Source: Burkholderia ubonensis subsp. mesacidophila (GTDB lineage: Bacteria; Pseudomonadota; Gammaproteobacteria; Burkholderiales; Burkholderiaceae). Taken from it: a DNA stretch of 64,000 bases. Each line of letters begins with the position of its first letter. The stretch's first letter is position 1. Below the pieces are notes generated by a model. That model saw only the letters and a list, made by a program, of their open reading frames with translations. It did no database searches and had not been told where the DNA came from. Shown piece by piece: positions 27,013 through 35,777 of this stretch. Made by a program: the position numbers and the translations under genes. Location of the stretch: contig NZ_CP020738.1 of NCBI RefSeq assembly GCF_002097715.1, forward strand, positions 1,922,001-1,986,000, read 5' to 3'.

Positions 27013-29565
27013 TCAAACGGTTTCGGTCTCGACCACCACCGGGATCTCGACCGGCTTGCCGCGCACGCGCTCGTCGGGCGTCGCGGGGCGGATCTGGCCG
27101 CGCGTCTCGACGAATGCGATGTTCGCGTCCGGCGCGTCGCTGTTCACGAAGTGGCGGAAGCGCTTGCGCGTGTCCGGATCGGTGACGGCCTTCTTCCACT
27201 CGCACTCGTAGGTGTCGACCACGTGCTGCATGTCGGCCTCGAGTTCGGCCGCGAGCCCGAGCTTGTCGTGCACGACGACGTCGATCAGGTAGTCGAGCCC
27301 GCCTTCGAGGTTGTCGCGCCATACGCTCGTGCGCTGCAGCCGGTCCGCGGTGCGGATGTAGAACATCAGGAAGCGGTCGACGTAGCGGATCAGCGTGGCG
27401 CGGTCGAGGTCCGCCGCGAGCAGTTCCGCGTGGCGCGGCTTCATGCCGCCGTTGCCGCACACGTACAGGTTCCAGCCCTTCTCGGTGGCGATGATGCCGA
27501 CGTCCTTGCCCTGCGCTTCCGCGCATTCGCGGGTGCAGCCCGACACGCCGAACTTCAGCTTGTGCGGCGCGCGCAGGCCCTTGTAGCGGTTCTCGAGGTC
27601 GATCGCGAGGCCGACCGAATCGTCGACGCCGTAGCGGCACCACGTCGAGCCGACGCACGACTTCACGGTGCGCAGCGACTTGCCGTACGCATGCCCCGAC
27701 TCGAAGCCCGCGGCGATCAGCTCCTCCCAGATCAGCGGCAGCTGCTCGACGCGCGCGCCGAACAGGTCGACCCGCTGGCCGCCCGTGATCTTCGTGTAGA
27801 GGCCGTATTTCTTCGCGACCTGGCCGACCGCGATCAGCCCTTCCGGCGTCACCTCGCCGCCCGGCATGCGCGGCACGACCGAGTACGTGCCGTCGCGCTG
27901 GATGTTCGCGAGGTAGTAGTCGTTCGAATCCTGCAGGGCCGCGTGCTCCTTCTTCAGCACGAACTCGTTGAAGCACGACGCGAGGATGCCCGCGACCGCC
28001 GGCTTGCAGACGTCGCAGCCGAGGCCGTGGCCATGCTTCGCGAGCAGTTCGCCGAAGGTCTGGATGCGCTCGACACGGATCAGGTGGAACAGCTCCTGGC
28101 GCGAATACGGGAAGTGCTCGCAGATGTGGTTGTTGACCGCGAGGCCGTTCTTCTTCATCTCGGCCTTCATGATCTGCGTGACGAGCGGCACGCAGCCGCC
28201 GCACGACGTGCCCGCTCCGGTGCACGACTTCATCGCGGCGATGCTCGTCGCGCCGTCGCCGACCGCCGCGCAGATCTGCGACTTCGACACGTTGTTGCAC
28301 GAGCAGATCTGCGCGAGCGCCGGCAGCGCGTCGACGCCGAGCGCCGGCTTGGCCGCGCCGTCCGACGACGGCAGGATCAGGAATTCCGGCGACTCGGGCA
28401 GCTCGATGCGGTTCAGCATCATCTGCAGCAGCGTGCCGTATTCGGCCGCGTCGCCAACCATCACCGCGCCTTGCAGGAACTTGCCGCAGTCGGATACGAC
28501 GAGCTTCTTGTACACCTGCTTGCGCTCGTCGGCGTACTGGTAGGTGCGGCTGCCGGCCGTCGCGCCGTGCGCGTCGCCGATGCTCGCGACGTCGACGCCC
28601 ATCAGCTTCAGCTTCGTGCTCATGTCCGCGCCCGCGAACGCCGCGGCTTCGCCCGCCAGCTGCTTCGCGACTACCCGCGCCATGTCGTAGCCCGGCGCGA
28701 CGAGGCCGTACACCATGCCGTTCCACGCCGCGCATTCGCCGATCGCATAGATGTCCGGGTCGCTCGTGCGGCAGGCGTCGTCGATCGCGACGCCGCCGCG
28801 CGGGCCGAGGTCGAGCCCGCACGCGCGCGCCAGCTCGTCGCGCGCGCGAATGCCGGCCGAGAACACGATCATGTCGGTGTCGAGGTGCGAGCCGTCTGCG
28901 AACTTCATCCGGTGCGTGCCTTCCTCGCCGTCGACGATCTCGAGCGTGTTCTTGCCGGTATGCACCGTCACGCCGAGCGCCTCGATCTTCGCGCGCAGCA
29001 TCCGGCCGCCGCCGTCGTCGACCTGCACGGCCATCAGGCGCGGCGCGAATTCGACGACGTGCGTGTCGAGCCCCAGGTCGCGCAGCGCCTTCGCGCATTC
29101 GAGGCCCAGCAGCCCGCCGCCGACCACGACGCCGCGCTTCGCGTGCGCGCCGCACGCCTGCATCGCCTCGAGGTCCTCGATCGTGCGGTACACGAAGCAG
29201 TCCGCGCGCTCGCGGCCCGGCACCTGCGGCACGAACGGCCGCGAGCCGGTCGCGAGCACGAGCTTGTCGTACGCGAGCGTCTCGCCCGACGCCAGCGTGA
29301 CCGTATGCGCGTCGCGGTCGATCGACGCGACCTGCGCGTTCAGGCGCAGGTCGAACTGCGGGTGCTGCTCGAAGAAGCCCGGCGCGACGAGCGACAGGTC
29401 GTCCGCCGACTTGCCCGAGAAGAATTCGGACAGGTGCACGCGATCGTACGCGGGGCGCGGCTCCTCGCCGAGCACGGTCACCTGCGGCGCGCCGGCGACT
29501 TGCGCCGCGATGCACTCGAGCAGCTTGTGACCGACCATGCCGTGACCGATGACGATGAGTTTCAT
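27013..29565 (-). CDS. nirB: NADH-dependent nitrite reductase large subunit NirB
   Basis: The 850-residue protein starts at ATG 29565 (AGGATAA upstream), which gives the conserved MKLIVIGHGMVGHKLLE. It contains an FAD/NAD domain (1-300), a BFD-type 2Fe-2S region with C421, C423, C455 and C458, and a sirohaem/4Fe-4S region with C637, C643, C677 and C681 (GCTRECAEAQGKDVG). It reduces nitrite to ammonium with NADH in the cytosol. Three further cysteine pairs (for example GCDVCKPAV) fall in the linker region. It is co-transcribed with narK and nirD. Confidence 0.95.
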   Translation of the reverse strand: MKLIVIGHGMVGHKLLECIAAQVAGAPQVTVLGEEPRPAYDRVHLSEFFSGKSADDLSLVAPGFFEQHPQFDLRLNAQVASIDRDAHTVTLASGETLAYDKLVLATGSRPFVPQVPGRERADCFVYRTIEDLEAMQACGAHAKRGVVVGGGLLGLECAKALRDLGLDTHVVEFAPRLMAVQVDDGGGRMLRAKIEALGVTVHTGKNTLEIVDGEEGTHRMKFADGSHLDTDMIVFSAGIRARDELARACGLDLGPRGGVAIDDACRTSDPDIYAIGECAAWNGMVYGLVAPGYDMARVVAKQLAGEAAAFAGADMSTKLKLMGVDVASIGDAHGATAGSRTYQYADERKQVYKKLVVSDCGKFLQGAVMVGDAAEYGTLLQMMLNRIELPESPEFLILPSSDGAAKPALGVDALPALAQICSCNNVSKSQICAAVGDGATSIAAMKSCTGAGTSCGGCVPLVTQIMKAEMKKNGLAVNNHICEHFPYSRQELFHLIRVERIQTFGELLAKHGHGLGCDVCKPAVAGILASCFNEFVLKKEHAALQDSNDYYLANIQRDGTYSVVPRMPGGEVTPEGLIAVGQVAKKYGLYTKITGGQRVDLFGARVEQLPLIWEELIAAGFESGHAYGKSLRTVKSCVGSTWCRYGVDDSVGLAIDLENRYKGLRAPHKLKFGVSGCTRECAEAQGKDVGIIATEKGWNLYVCGNGGMKPRHAELLAADLDRATLIRYVDRFLMFYIRTADRLQRTSVWRDNLEGGLDYLIDVVVHDKLGLAAELEADMQHVVDTYECEWKKAVTDPDTRKRFRHFVNSDAPDANIAFVETRGQIRPATPDERVRGKPVEIPVVVETETV

Positions 29566-29589
29566 GATGGTTATCCTCGGAACGTTCAC

Positions 29590-30915
29590 TCAGTTTGCGA
29601 CGCCGCTCGCGGCGAGCGCGCGTTCGCGCAGCGCCGCCTCGCGGGCCTTGTGTTCTTCGCTGAAGCGCACCGCCATCGCGCACAGCGCCGACGCGGTGAC
29701 GACGAGCCCGAGCAGGCTCAGCGTGTGCTGCACGTCGCCGATGCCCTTCAGCAGGAAGCCCGCCGCGACCGCGCCCACGTTGCCGCCCGCGCCGACGATG
29801 CCCGCGACGCCGCCGAGCGCCTTGCGGTCGATGAACGGCACGAGCGCGTAGGTCGCGCCGCACGCCATGTGCGTGAAGAGGCCGAAGGTCAGCATCGCGG
29901 CCAGCGCGATTCCGATGCTGTTCGCATGCGAGAACCAGATCAGGCCGAGCCCTTCGCCGATCATCAGCGCGCACAGCAGCGTCGCGCGCACGTCGAGGCT
30001 GCGGCGCGCGGCGACCTTGTCCGACAGCCAGCCGCCGAGCGCGCGGGCGAACAGCGCGAGCAGGCCGAACAGGCCGGCGGCGAGCCCCGCGTCCTTCAGC
30101 GACAGGTTGAAATGGTCGACGTAATAAAGCGCGGCGATGTTGTGGATGAACACCTCGACGCCGAAGCACGCGCCGTACGTGACGAACAGCATCCATACGC
30201 GATAGTTCGCGCACGCCGCGAAGAAGCTGGCCCAGCTGCCCTTCTTGCCGCTGTCGATCGTCACGCCCTGTTTACGCAGCGCGATGAAGTCGCCTTGCGG
30301 GCAGTCCTGCGTGAAGCGCCCGTACACCCACGCCATCACGAGCATCGCGATGCCCGGCACGACGAGCGCGACGCGCCACGCGGACGCGTCGCCGAAGCCG
30401 AGCAGCATCGCGGCCGCGACGAGCAGCGGCAGGCACGCCTGCGCCGCGCCCGCGCCGGCGTTGCCCCAGCCGGCCGACGTCGCGTTCGCGGTGCCGACGA
30501 CGTTCGGCGCGAACATCACCGACGTGTGGTACTGCGTGATCACGAAGCTCGCGCCGACCGCGCCGATGCCGAGCCGGCAGATCAGGAGCGTCAGGTAGTC
30601 GTGGCTGAACGCGACCGCGATCACCGGAATCGCGCCGATCGCGAGCAGCCCCGCATAGACGCGGCGCGGGCCGAAGCGGTCGCACAACGGGCCGACGACC
30701 AGCCGCACGACGATCGTCGCGGCCACCGCGGCGATGTTGATGTTCGCGACCTGCGTGGCGCTCAGGTGGAATTCGCGCGCGATCAGCGGCATCAGCGGCG
30801 CGCACGCGAACCACGCGAAGAAGCAGACGAAAAACGCCATCCACGTCAGATGGAACGCACGCATCGGCGCGCTGCCGAAACTGAAGAGATCGATGCGGGT
30901 AGCTTTGTCGGACAT
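29590..30915 (-). CDS. narK: Nitrate/nitrite transporter, NarK/NasA-type MFS
   Basis: The 441-residue protein has 12 predicted helices. The nitrate-porter family elements are FHLTWMAFFVCFFAWFACAP near residue 20, RLVVGPLCDRFGPRRVY, and two glycine-rich helices: ANATSAGWGNAGAGAAQACL and GVAGIVGAGGNVGAVAAGFL (the nitrate signature pair). It imports nitrate for the downstream assimilatory enzymes. It is the first gene of the operon and lies 15 bases after an intrinsic terminator, so its expression depends on readthrough. Confidence 0.92.
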   Translation of the reverse strand: MSDKATRIDLFSFGSAPMRAFHLTWMAFFVCFFAWFACAPLMPLIAREFHLSATQVANINIAAVAATIVVRLVVGPLCDRFGPRRVYAGLLAIGAIPVIAVAFSHDYLTLLICRLGIGAVGASFVITQYHTSVMFAPNVVGTANATSAGWGNAGAGAAQACLPLLVAAAMLLGFGDASAWRVALVVPGIAMLVMAWVYGRFTQDCPQGDFIALRKQGVTIDSGKKGSWASFFAACANYRVWMLFVTYGACFGVEVFIHNIAALYYVDHFNLSLKDAGLAAGLFGLLALFARALGGWLSDKVAARRSLDVRATLLCALMIGEGLGLIWFSHANSIGIALAAMLTFGLFTHMACGATYALVPFIDRKALGGVAGIVGAGGNVGAVAAGFLLKGIGDVQHTLSLLGLVVTASALCAMAVRFSEEHKAREAALRERALAASGVAN

Positions 30916-30930
30916 ATCTCATTCACCAAA

Positions 30931-30990
30931 CAAAAACGGCGTCCTGCGAATCCGGTCTCGTGTCGAGACCCGATGCGTAGGACGCCGTTG
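30931..30990 (-). terminator. Leader terminator of the nitrate operon
   Basis: On the minus strand AACGGCGTCCT (30989-30979) pairs perfectly with AGGACGCCGTT (30945-30935), with further pairing inside (GGGTCTCG with CGAGACC). A run of five U follows. It sits just before narK, where termination would silence the whole operon. Confidence 0.85.
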
Positions 30991-30998
30991 CCCAGGGA

Positions 30999-31054
30999 GC
31001 CCGTTGCCGGGCATGTCGGTAATCGGTGCTGCGGGCCAATCGCCGTTGATTGGC
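30999..31054 (-). promoter_or_regulatory. ANTAR-type antiterminator leader hairpins
   Basis: Hairpin 1 (31054-31035) has a 7-bp stem (GCCAATC/GATTGGC) and the hexaloop AACGGC, which has A at position 1 and G at position 4, the loop rule for RNA bound by ANTAR proteins. A second hairpin (31012-30999, GCCCG/CGGGC) follows and then the terminator. Its apparent loop is four bases, so it fits the ANTAR two-hairpin model less exactly. The ANTAR protein NasT is encoded 1.4 kb away. Confidence 0.75.
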
Positions 31055-31068
31055 TCGATCGACATAAC

Positions 31069-31083
31069 GCAAGCCCCGTGCCA
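31069..31083 (-). promoter_or_regulatory. Sigma-54 promoter of the nitrate operon
   Basis: The minus strand reads TGGCACGGGGCTTGC, an exact match to the -24/-12 consensus with GG (31082-31081) and GC (31070-31069) separated by ten bases. The start site should fall near 31058, a few bases before ANTAR hairpin 1, so the leader would start almost directly with the regulatory RNA. Confidence 0.85.
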
Positions 31084-31603
31084 ACTCGGGCTGAATCCCA
31101 TCGTATGACGGCTGGCGGCGTGTTCAAGCGGTTCCGGGCCGCTCTTTGCGCCAGATCAGCGACGCGTCGTGATGCAGCGAGGCACAGTTGTGGTGCGATG
31201 CAGCACTGTCGCCGTGCGGCATCACGGTGCACGCTCGTGGTGAATGGCGCACAGGCTTGCGGCATCGCACCGGCACGCACGCACTCGGCCGGCATGCGCA
31301 TGCGGCGGACATGCGCGGCGGGGCGCGATGCGGAACGCGCCGCGTTCAAAGGCTGGCCCGGATATTGCTGAACAGTTGGCAGACATCGGCAATGGCGCCG
31401 GTGTGCGGTACTCGCAACGCGCGCGCCCGCCGTCACGGACGGGAACGCATCCGGACAACGGCGTCCCTCCGTGCCCGACACATGGGCGGCATGGGCGGAC
31501 GCCGTTGTCGCTTCGACGGCGCGCCTGCGGGCCGCCGCACCGGGACCGTAGCGGAACCCGCTACGCAATCGACCGCCACGCACGCGTGGCAATGGAACGC
31601 ATC
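31084..31603. other. Divergent control region between narK and SUMT genes
   Basis: Beyond the NtrC-like sites and the sigma-54 promoter no coding sequence is supported here. The SUMT promoter was not identified. Confidence 0.5.
31182..31243. promoter_or_regulatory. Three NtrC-like binding sites
   Basis: Two perfect GCAC-N7-GTGC dyads (31182-31196 and 31203-31217) and one near match GCAC-N7-GTGA (31229-31243) lie 100-160 bases upstream of the sigma-54 promoter. This is the core of the NtrC consensus (TGCACC-N5-GGTGCA). Centres are 21 and 26 bases apart, a normal enhancer layout. Confidence 0.65.
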
Positions 31604-32371
31604 ATGACGACTGGCAAGGTCACCCTGCTCGGCGCCGGCCCCGGCGATCTCGACCTGCTGACGCTGAAGGCCGTGAAGGCGCTCGCCGCCGCCGACGTGC
31701 TGCTGCTCGACGATCTGGTCAACCCGGAGATCGTCACGCTCGCGCCCCAGGCGCGCGTCGTGCGCGTCGGCAAGCGCGGCGGCTGCCGCTCGACGCCGCA
31801 GGCGTTCATCGAGCGGCTGATGCGCCGCTACGCGCTGCGCGGCGCGCACGTCGTGCGCGTCAAGGGCGGCGAGGCGCTGCTGTTCGGCCGCGCCGGCGAG
31901 GAACTGAAGACGCTGCGCGACGCGGCGATTCCCGTCGAGATCGTCAACGGCATCTCATCCGGCTTCGCGGCGGCCGCGAGCCTCGGCGTGTCGCTCACGC
32001 ACCGCGACCACTGCCAGGGCGTCACGTTCGTCACCGCGCACCTGCAGGACCACGGCGAGCCCGACTGGCCGCGCCTCGCGGCAACCGGCACGACGCTCGC
32101 GATCTACATGGGCATGACCCGCATCGAGCGGATCGCGGCCGGCCTGCTCGCCGCGCTGCCCGCGTCGACGCCGGCCGCGGCCGTGCAATGGGCGGGCACG
32201 CCCGCCGAGCGCCGCTGGACCGGCACGCTCGGCGCGCTGGCCCAGGGCGTCGCGCAGGCCGGGCTCGGCAGCCCGGCGGTGATCCTGGTCGGCGCGGCGA
32301 TCGGCGAAGCCGCGGCGTGCGCCGGCGCGGCCGATGCCGATACCGACGCTGCCGCCCGGCGCGCGGCGTAG
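31604..32371 (+). CDS. cobA: Uroporphyrinogen-III C-methyltransferase (SUMT)
   Basis: The 255-residue protein shows the SUMT signatures VTLLGAGPGDLDLLTLKAVK near the N-terminus, VRVKGGEALLFGRAGEE around residue 82 and VNGISSGFAAAASLGVSLTH. It uses S-adenosylmethionine to make precorrin-2, the precursor of sirohaem needed by NirB. A second ATG four codons upstream (31592) is possible. It is a stand-alone SUMT, without the CysG dehydrogenase/ferrochelatase domain. Placement opposite the nitrate operon fits a dedicated sirohaem supply. Confidence 0.9.
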   Translation: MTTGKVTLLGAGPGDLDLLTLKAVKALAAADVLLLDDLVNPEIVTLAPQARVVRVGKRGGCRSTPQAFIERLMRRYALRGAHVVRVKGGEALLFGRAGEELKTLRDAAIPVEIVNGISSGFAAAASLGVSLTHRDHCQGVTFVTAHLQDHGEPDWPRLAATGTTLAIYMGMTRIERIAAGLLAALPASTPAAAVQWAGTPAERRWTGTLGALAQGVAQAGLGSPAVILVGAAIGEAAACAGAADADTDAAARRAA

Positions 32372-32488
32372 GATGCGGCGCGCACTGCGGCGCATGCCGC
32401 CGATCTATATTGAAAGCGTCGGCCGCCCGCGCGGCGGCCGGCGGAAGTCCCGCCGGGACGCCGCTCTCCAGTTTCATCGGCTTGCATC

Positions 32489-33085
32489 ATGAGTGCGTCC
32501 GCTACCCACGCCAGGCTGCGCGTGCTGCTCGTCACCGATACGCAGAAACCGATCGGCGACCTGCGCGATGCGCTCGCGCGCCTCGGCTACGAGATGCTGA
32601 ACGAAGTGGCGACGCCGGCGCGACTGCCGGCCGCCGTCGAGGCGCAGCGGCCCGACGTCGTGATCATCGACACCGAATCGCCGTCGCGCGACACGCTCGA
32701 GCAGCTCGCCGTAATGAACGCGACCGCGCCCCGCCCGGTGCTGATGTTCAGCCCTGACGCCAACCAGACGCTGATCCGCGCGGCGGTCGGCGCGGGGGTC
32801 AGCGCGTATCTCGTCGAAGGGCTGTCCGCCGAGCGGCTCGCGCCGATCCTCGAGGTCGCGCTCGCCCGCTTCTCGCACGACGACGCGCTGCGCCGGCGGC
32901 TCGCCGACGTCGAGCGCGAACTCGCCGACCGCAAGCTGATCGATCGCGCGAAACGCCTGCTGATGGACCGCCGCCACCTGTCCGAGCACGACGCGTACGC
33001 GACGCTGCGCAAGTGCGCGATGGACCAGGGCATCCGCATCGTCGACGCCGCGCGCCAGGTGCTCGCGGCCGACCCTCAACCATGA
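32489..33085 (+). CDS. nasT: NasT-type ANTAR response regulator
   Basis: The 198-residue protein has a receiver-like domain (VLLVTDTQKPIGDLRDALAR, then PDVVIIDTESPSRDTLEQL) and a C-terminal ANTAR domain (about 135-190: RKLIDRAKRLLMDRRHLSEH, then DAYATLRKCAMDQGIRI). ANTAR proteins bind two-hairpin RNA and block leader terminators. The nitrate operon has such a leader, so the target is evident. It overlaps nasS by four bases (ATGA), matching the NasS-NasT pair in which NasS holds NasT until nitrate binds. Confidence 0.92.
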   Translation: MSASATHARLRVLLVTDTQKPIGDLRDALARLGYEMLNEVATPARLPAAVEAQRPDVVIIDTESPSRDTLEQLAVMNATAPRPVLMFSPDANQTLIRAAVGAGVSAYLVEGLSAERLAPILEVALARFSHDDALRRRLADVERELADRKLIDRAKRLLMDRRHLSEHDAYATLRKCAMDQGIRIVDAARQVLAADPQP

Positions 33086-34143
33086 CCGTCACCGCCATGC
33101 CCCCTTCGACCGCCGCCGCGCCGGAACGCGCGCATCTCCGTCTCGGCTTCGTCGCACTGAGCGACGCCGCCCCGCTGATCGTCGCGCAGCGCCTCGGCCT
33201 CGGCGCGCGCCACGGCCTCACGCTCGAACTGAGCCGCCAGCCGTCGTGGGCCGCGGTGCGCGACAAGCTGCTGTCCGGCGAGCTCGACGCCGCGCATGCG
33301 CTGTACGGTCTCGTCTGCGGGATGCAGCTCGGCATCGGCAGCCCGCAGGCCGACATGGCCGTGCTGATGGTGCTGAACCGCAACGGCCAGGCGATCACGT
33401 TCTCCGGGCCGCTCGCCGACGCGTACCGCGCGCGCGGCAACCTGCGCGACGCGCTCGCGACGCTCGGCCGCCCGCCGGTGTTCGCGCAGACCTTCCCGAC
33501 CGGCACGCACGCGATGTGGCTCTATCACTGGCTCGCGTCGCACGGCGTCGATCCGCTGCGCGAGATCCGCAGCGTCGTGATTCCGCCGCCCGAGATGGTC
33601 GCCGCGCTCGCGCAAGGCGAGCTCGACGGCTTTTGCGCGGGCGAGCCGTGGCATGCGGTCGCCGAAGCGTGCCGCGCGGGCCGCACCGTCGCCGCGACGA
33701 GCGAGGTCTGGCCCGATCATCCGGAGAAGGCGCTCGCGTGCCGGCGCGACTTCGCCGAGCTGTATCCGAACGCCGCGCGCGCGCTGATCCGCACGCTCGT
33801 CGACGCGTGCGCATGGCTCGACAGCCCCGCGCACCGCCGCGAAGCCGCGGACTGGCTCGCGTCGCCGGACGCGATCGGCGTGCCGGCCGCGCTGATCGCG
33901 CCGCGCCTGCTCGGCGACTACGGCGCGGGGCCGTTCGCCGCGCCGCCGCTGCCGGTCGCGTTTCATGCGAACGGCACGGTGAACCGGCCGTGCGCCGACG
34001 ACGGCCTGTGGTTCCTGTCGCAGTACCGGCGCTGGGGCATGTTCGACGGCGCGCAGGACGACCGGGCGCTCGTTGCTGCGATCGCGCAAACCGCGATGTA
34101 TGATGCTGCCGTCGCCGAAACGGGCGCGACGCACGCCGGATGA
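33082..34143 (+). CDS. nasS: NasS-type cytosolic nitrate sensor
   Basis: The 353-residue protein resembles NrtA/NasS binding proteins: LRLGFVALSDAAPLIVAQRL, QPSWAAVRDKLLSGELDAAH, GELDGFCAGEPWHAVAEA, and a C-terminal WFLSQYRRWGMFDG. No signal peptide is present, as expected for the cytosolic sensor NasS rather than the exported NrtA. It should bind nitrate and release NasT. The start at 33082 overlaps the nasT stop. Confidence 0.9.
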   Translation: MTVTAMPPSTAAAPERAHLRLGFVALSDAAPLIVAQRLGLGARHGLTLELSRQPSWAAVRDKLLSGELDAAHALYGLVCGMQLGIGSPQADMAVLMVLNRNGQAITFSGPLADAYRARGNLRDALATLGRPPVFAQTFPTGTHAMWLYHWLASHGVDPLREIRSVVIPPPEMVAALAQGELDGFCAGEPWHAVAEACRAGRTVAATSEVWPDHPEKALACRRDFAELYPNAARALIRTLVDACAWLDSPAHRREAADWLASPDAIGVPAALIAPRLLGDYGAGPFAAPPLPVAFHANGTVNRPCADDGLWFLSQYRRWGMFDGAQDDRALVAAIAQTAMYDAAVAETGATHAG

Positions 34144-34278
34144 TTCGCGGGTTCGGGAACGCATTCCCGGGCCGGTTCCCGGACGGATGATCCGACGAAC
34201 ATTGGGTCGATGCGCCCGTCCCCGGCTCCCGGCGCGCCTGCCCGAAGCGACGCGCCGCCCGCAACCTGCCTGTCCCCG

Positions 34279-34878
34279 ATGCCGAAACGAACGCATGCGC
34301 CGCTCGACGCGCTGCTTGCCGAAATCCGAGCGTGCCGCGCGTGCGAAGCCGAGCTGCCGCTCGGCCCGCGCCCCGTGCTGCGCGCGCACCGCGACGCCCG
34401 CATCCTGATCGTCGGGCAGGCGCCCGGCGCGCGCGTGCACGCGAGCGGCATCCCGTGGGACGACGCGAGCGGCAAGCGCTTGCGCGACTGGCTCGGCGTC
34501 GACGCCGACACGTTCTACGACGCGTCGCGCTTCGCGATCGTGCCGATGGGCTTCTGCTATCCGGGCCGCGGCGCGAGCGGCGACAACCCGCCGCGCCCCG
34601 AATGCGCGCCACTGTGGCTCGACCGCCTGCTCGCGGAGCTGCCGGCGATCCGCCTGACGCTGCTGGTCGGCCAGTACGCGCAGCGGCATTTCCTGCGCGA
34701 CACGCGCAAGGCGACGCTGACGGACACCGTGCGCGCGTGGCGCGACTACGGCCCGGCGGTGCTGCCGCTGCCGCATCCGTCGCCGCGCAACACCGGATGG
34801 TTCAAGCACCATCCGTGGTTTGACGACGACGTCGTGCCGGAACTGCGCCGCCGGGTCGCCTCCCTCGTCCAGCCGTGA
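34279..34878 (+). CDS. Uracil-DNA glycosylase family protein
   Basis: The 199-residue protein starts at ATG 34279, after a non-conserved in-frame extension. It has an N-terminal CRACE pair, the phosphate/uracil-pocket strand ILIVGQAPGARVHASGIPWD, and the C-terminal LPHPSPRNTGW loop, in the order found in family 4-like uracil-DNA glycosylases. Only two N-terminal cysteines are clear, so an iron-sulfur cluster as in family 4 is not assured. It probably excises damaged bases; activity is unproven. Confidence 0.78.
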   Translation: MPKRTHAPLDALLAEIRACRACEAELPLGPRPVLRAHRDARILIVGQAPGARVHASGIPWDDASGKRLRDWLGVDADTFYDASRFAIVPMGFCYPGRGASGDNPPRPECAPLWLDRLLAELPAIRLTLLVGQYAQRHFLRDTRKATLTDTVRAWRDYGPAVLPLPHPSPRNTGWFKHHPWFDDDVVPELRRRVASLVQP

Positions 34879-34909
34879 TCCAAACCCCGAATCCAACCAG
34901 GAACCCTGA

Positions 34910-35689
34910 GTGAACGACATCGATTTCGCGTGCACGGCTTGCGGCAAGTGCTGCCATGACCTGCGCCTCATGCTGACGATCGACGAAGCGATCACGTGGC
35001 TGCAACGCGGCGGCCGCGTGGAGCTGCTGTGCGACGCGATCCCGTGGCCCGTCGAACCCGAACCGGACAACGCTTTCGCCGCATACAAGCGGGCCCGCTC
35101 GACGCCCGCGCTCAGCGGCGCGCTGCCGGTGCGCGTGACGACCGTGCTCACCGCGTCCTACGCGGGACCGTGCCCGAACCTGCAGGCCGACATGCGCTGC
35201 GGGATCTACGACGAACGGCCGCTCGTGTGCCGGATCTATCCCGCCGAAATCAATCCGTTCGTCGCGCTGTCGCCGGAAGGCAAAGGCTGTCCGCCCGACG
35301 CGTGGCGCACGACGCCGCTGCTGCGCGGCGGCGTGATCGTCGACGACGACACGCGCCGCAACGTCGAGCGCTCGCGCGCGGCGAACGTGGCCGAGGCGCC
35401 GCTGCGCGCGCAGGTGTGCATGGCGCTCGGTGTCGCCACGGCGGCGGTCGCGAACGAGGGTTTCGTGATCCATGCGCCGCCGCCGGACGCGCTGCTCGCC
35501 GCGCTGAACGGCGTGCGCACCGTGCCATCCGTGAGTGACGCGGACGCGCAATGGACGCTGCTGTCCAATCGCGCGGCGACCGTGGACGCCCTTGCGTCGA
35601 CGGGCGCCGCGGCCGGGCTGACGGCGAGCGCGGCCGACGCGCGGCCGTTCCGCTACCTCGGGTTCTTCCCGGACGCGGCCGCCGCGTGA
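34910..35689 (+). CDS. YkgJ-type cysteine cluster protein
   Basis: The 259-residue protein uses a GTG start at 34910. Residues 8-15 read CTACGKCC, the CxxCxxCC cluster of the YkgJ family (possible zinc or iron chelation). Further cysteines follow in YAGPCPNLQADMRCGIYDER and PLVCRIYPAEINPF, the normal second half of the domain. The C-terminal part after about 150 is not conserved. The biological role is unknown for the family. It starts 31 bases after the glycosylase stop, so the two may form an operon. Confidence 0.8.
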   Translation: MNDIDFACTACGKCCHDLRLMLTIDEAITWLQRGGRVELLCDAIPWPVEPEPDNAFAAYKRARSTPALSGALPVRVTTVLTASYAGPCPNLQADMRCGIYDERPLVCRIYPAEINPFVALSPEGKGCPPDAWRTTPLLRGGVIVDDDTRRNVERSRAANVAEAPLRAQVCMALGVATAAVANEGFVIHAPPPDALLAALNGVRTVPSVSDADAQWTLLSNRAATVDALASTGAAAGLTASAADARPFRYLGFFPDAAAA

Positions 35690-35777
35690 CGTACCACGCC
35701 GGCGCGGCCCGTTCCGGCCGCGCCGCGTTCGCTGTACCATCGCGGCTCCATCCGCGTCACGAATTGCTGAATCCGTC

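Noticed and set aside
26470..31371. 1633-codon plus-strand frame opposite the nitrate operon
   Set aside because: It is the mirror of high-GC genes on the minus strand; its product is Arg/Ala/His-rich without domains, and the minus-strand genes are full-length known enzymes.
32400..32450. GC-rich hairpin between SUMT and nasT
   Set aside because: No T-run and the same direction of transcription continues; it is probably not a terminator.
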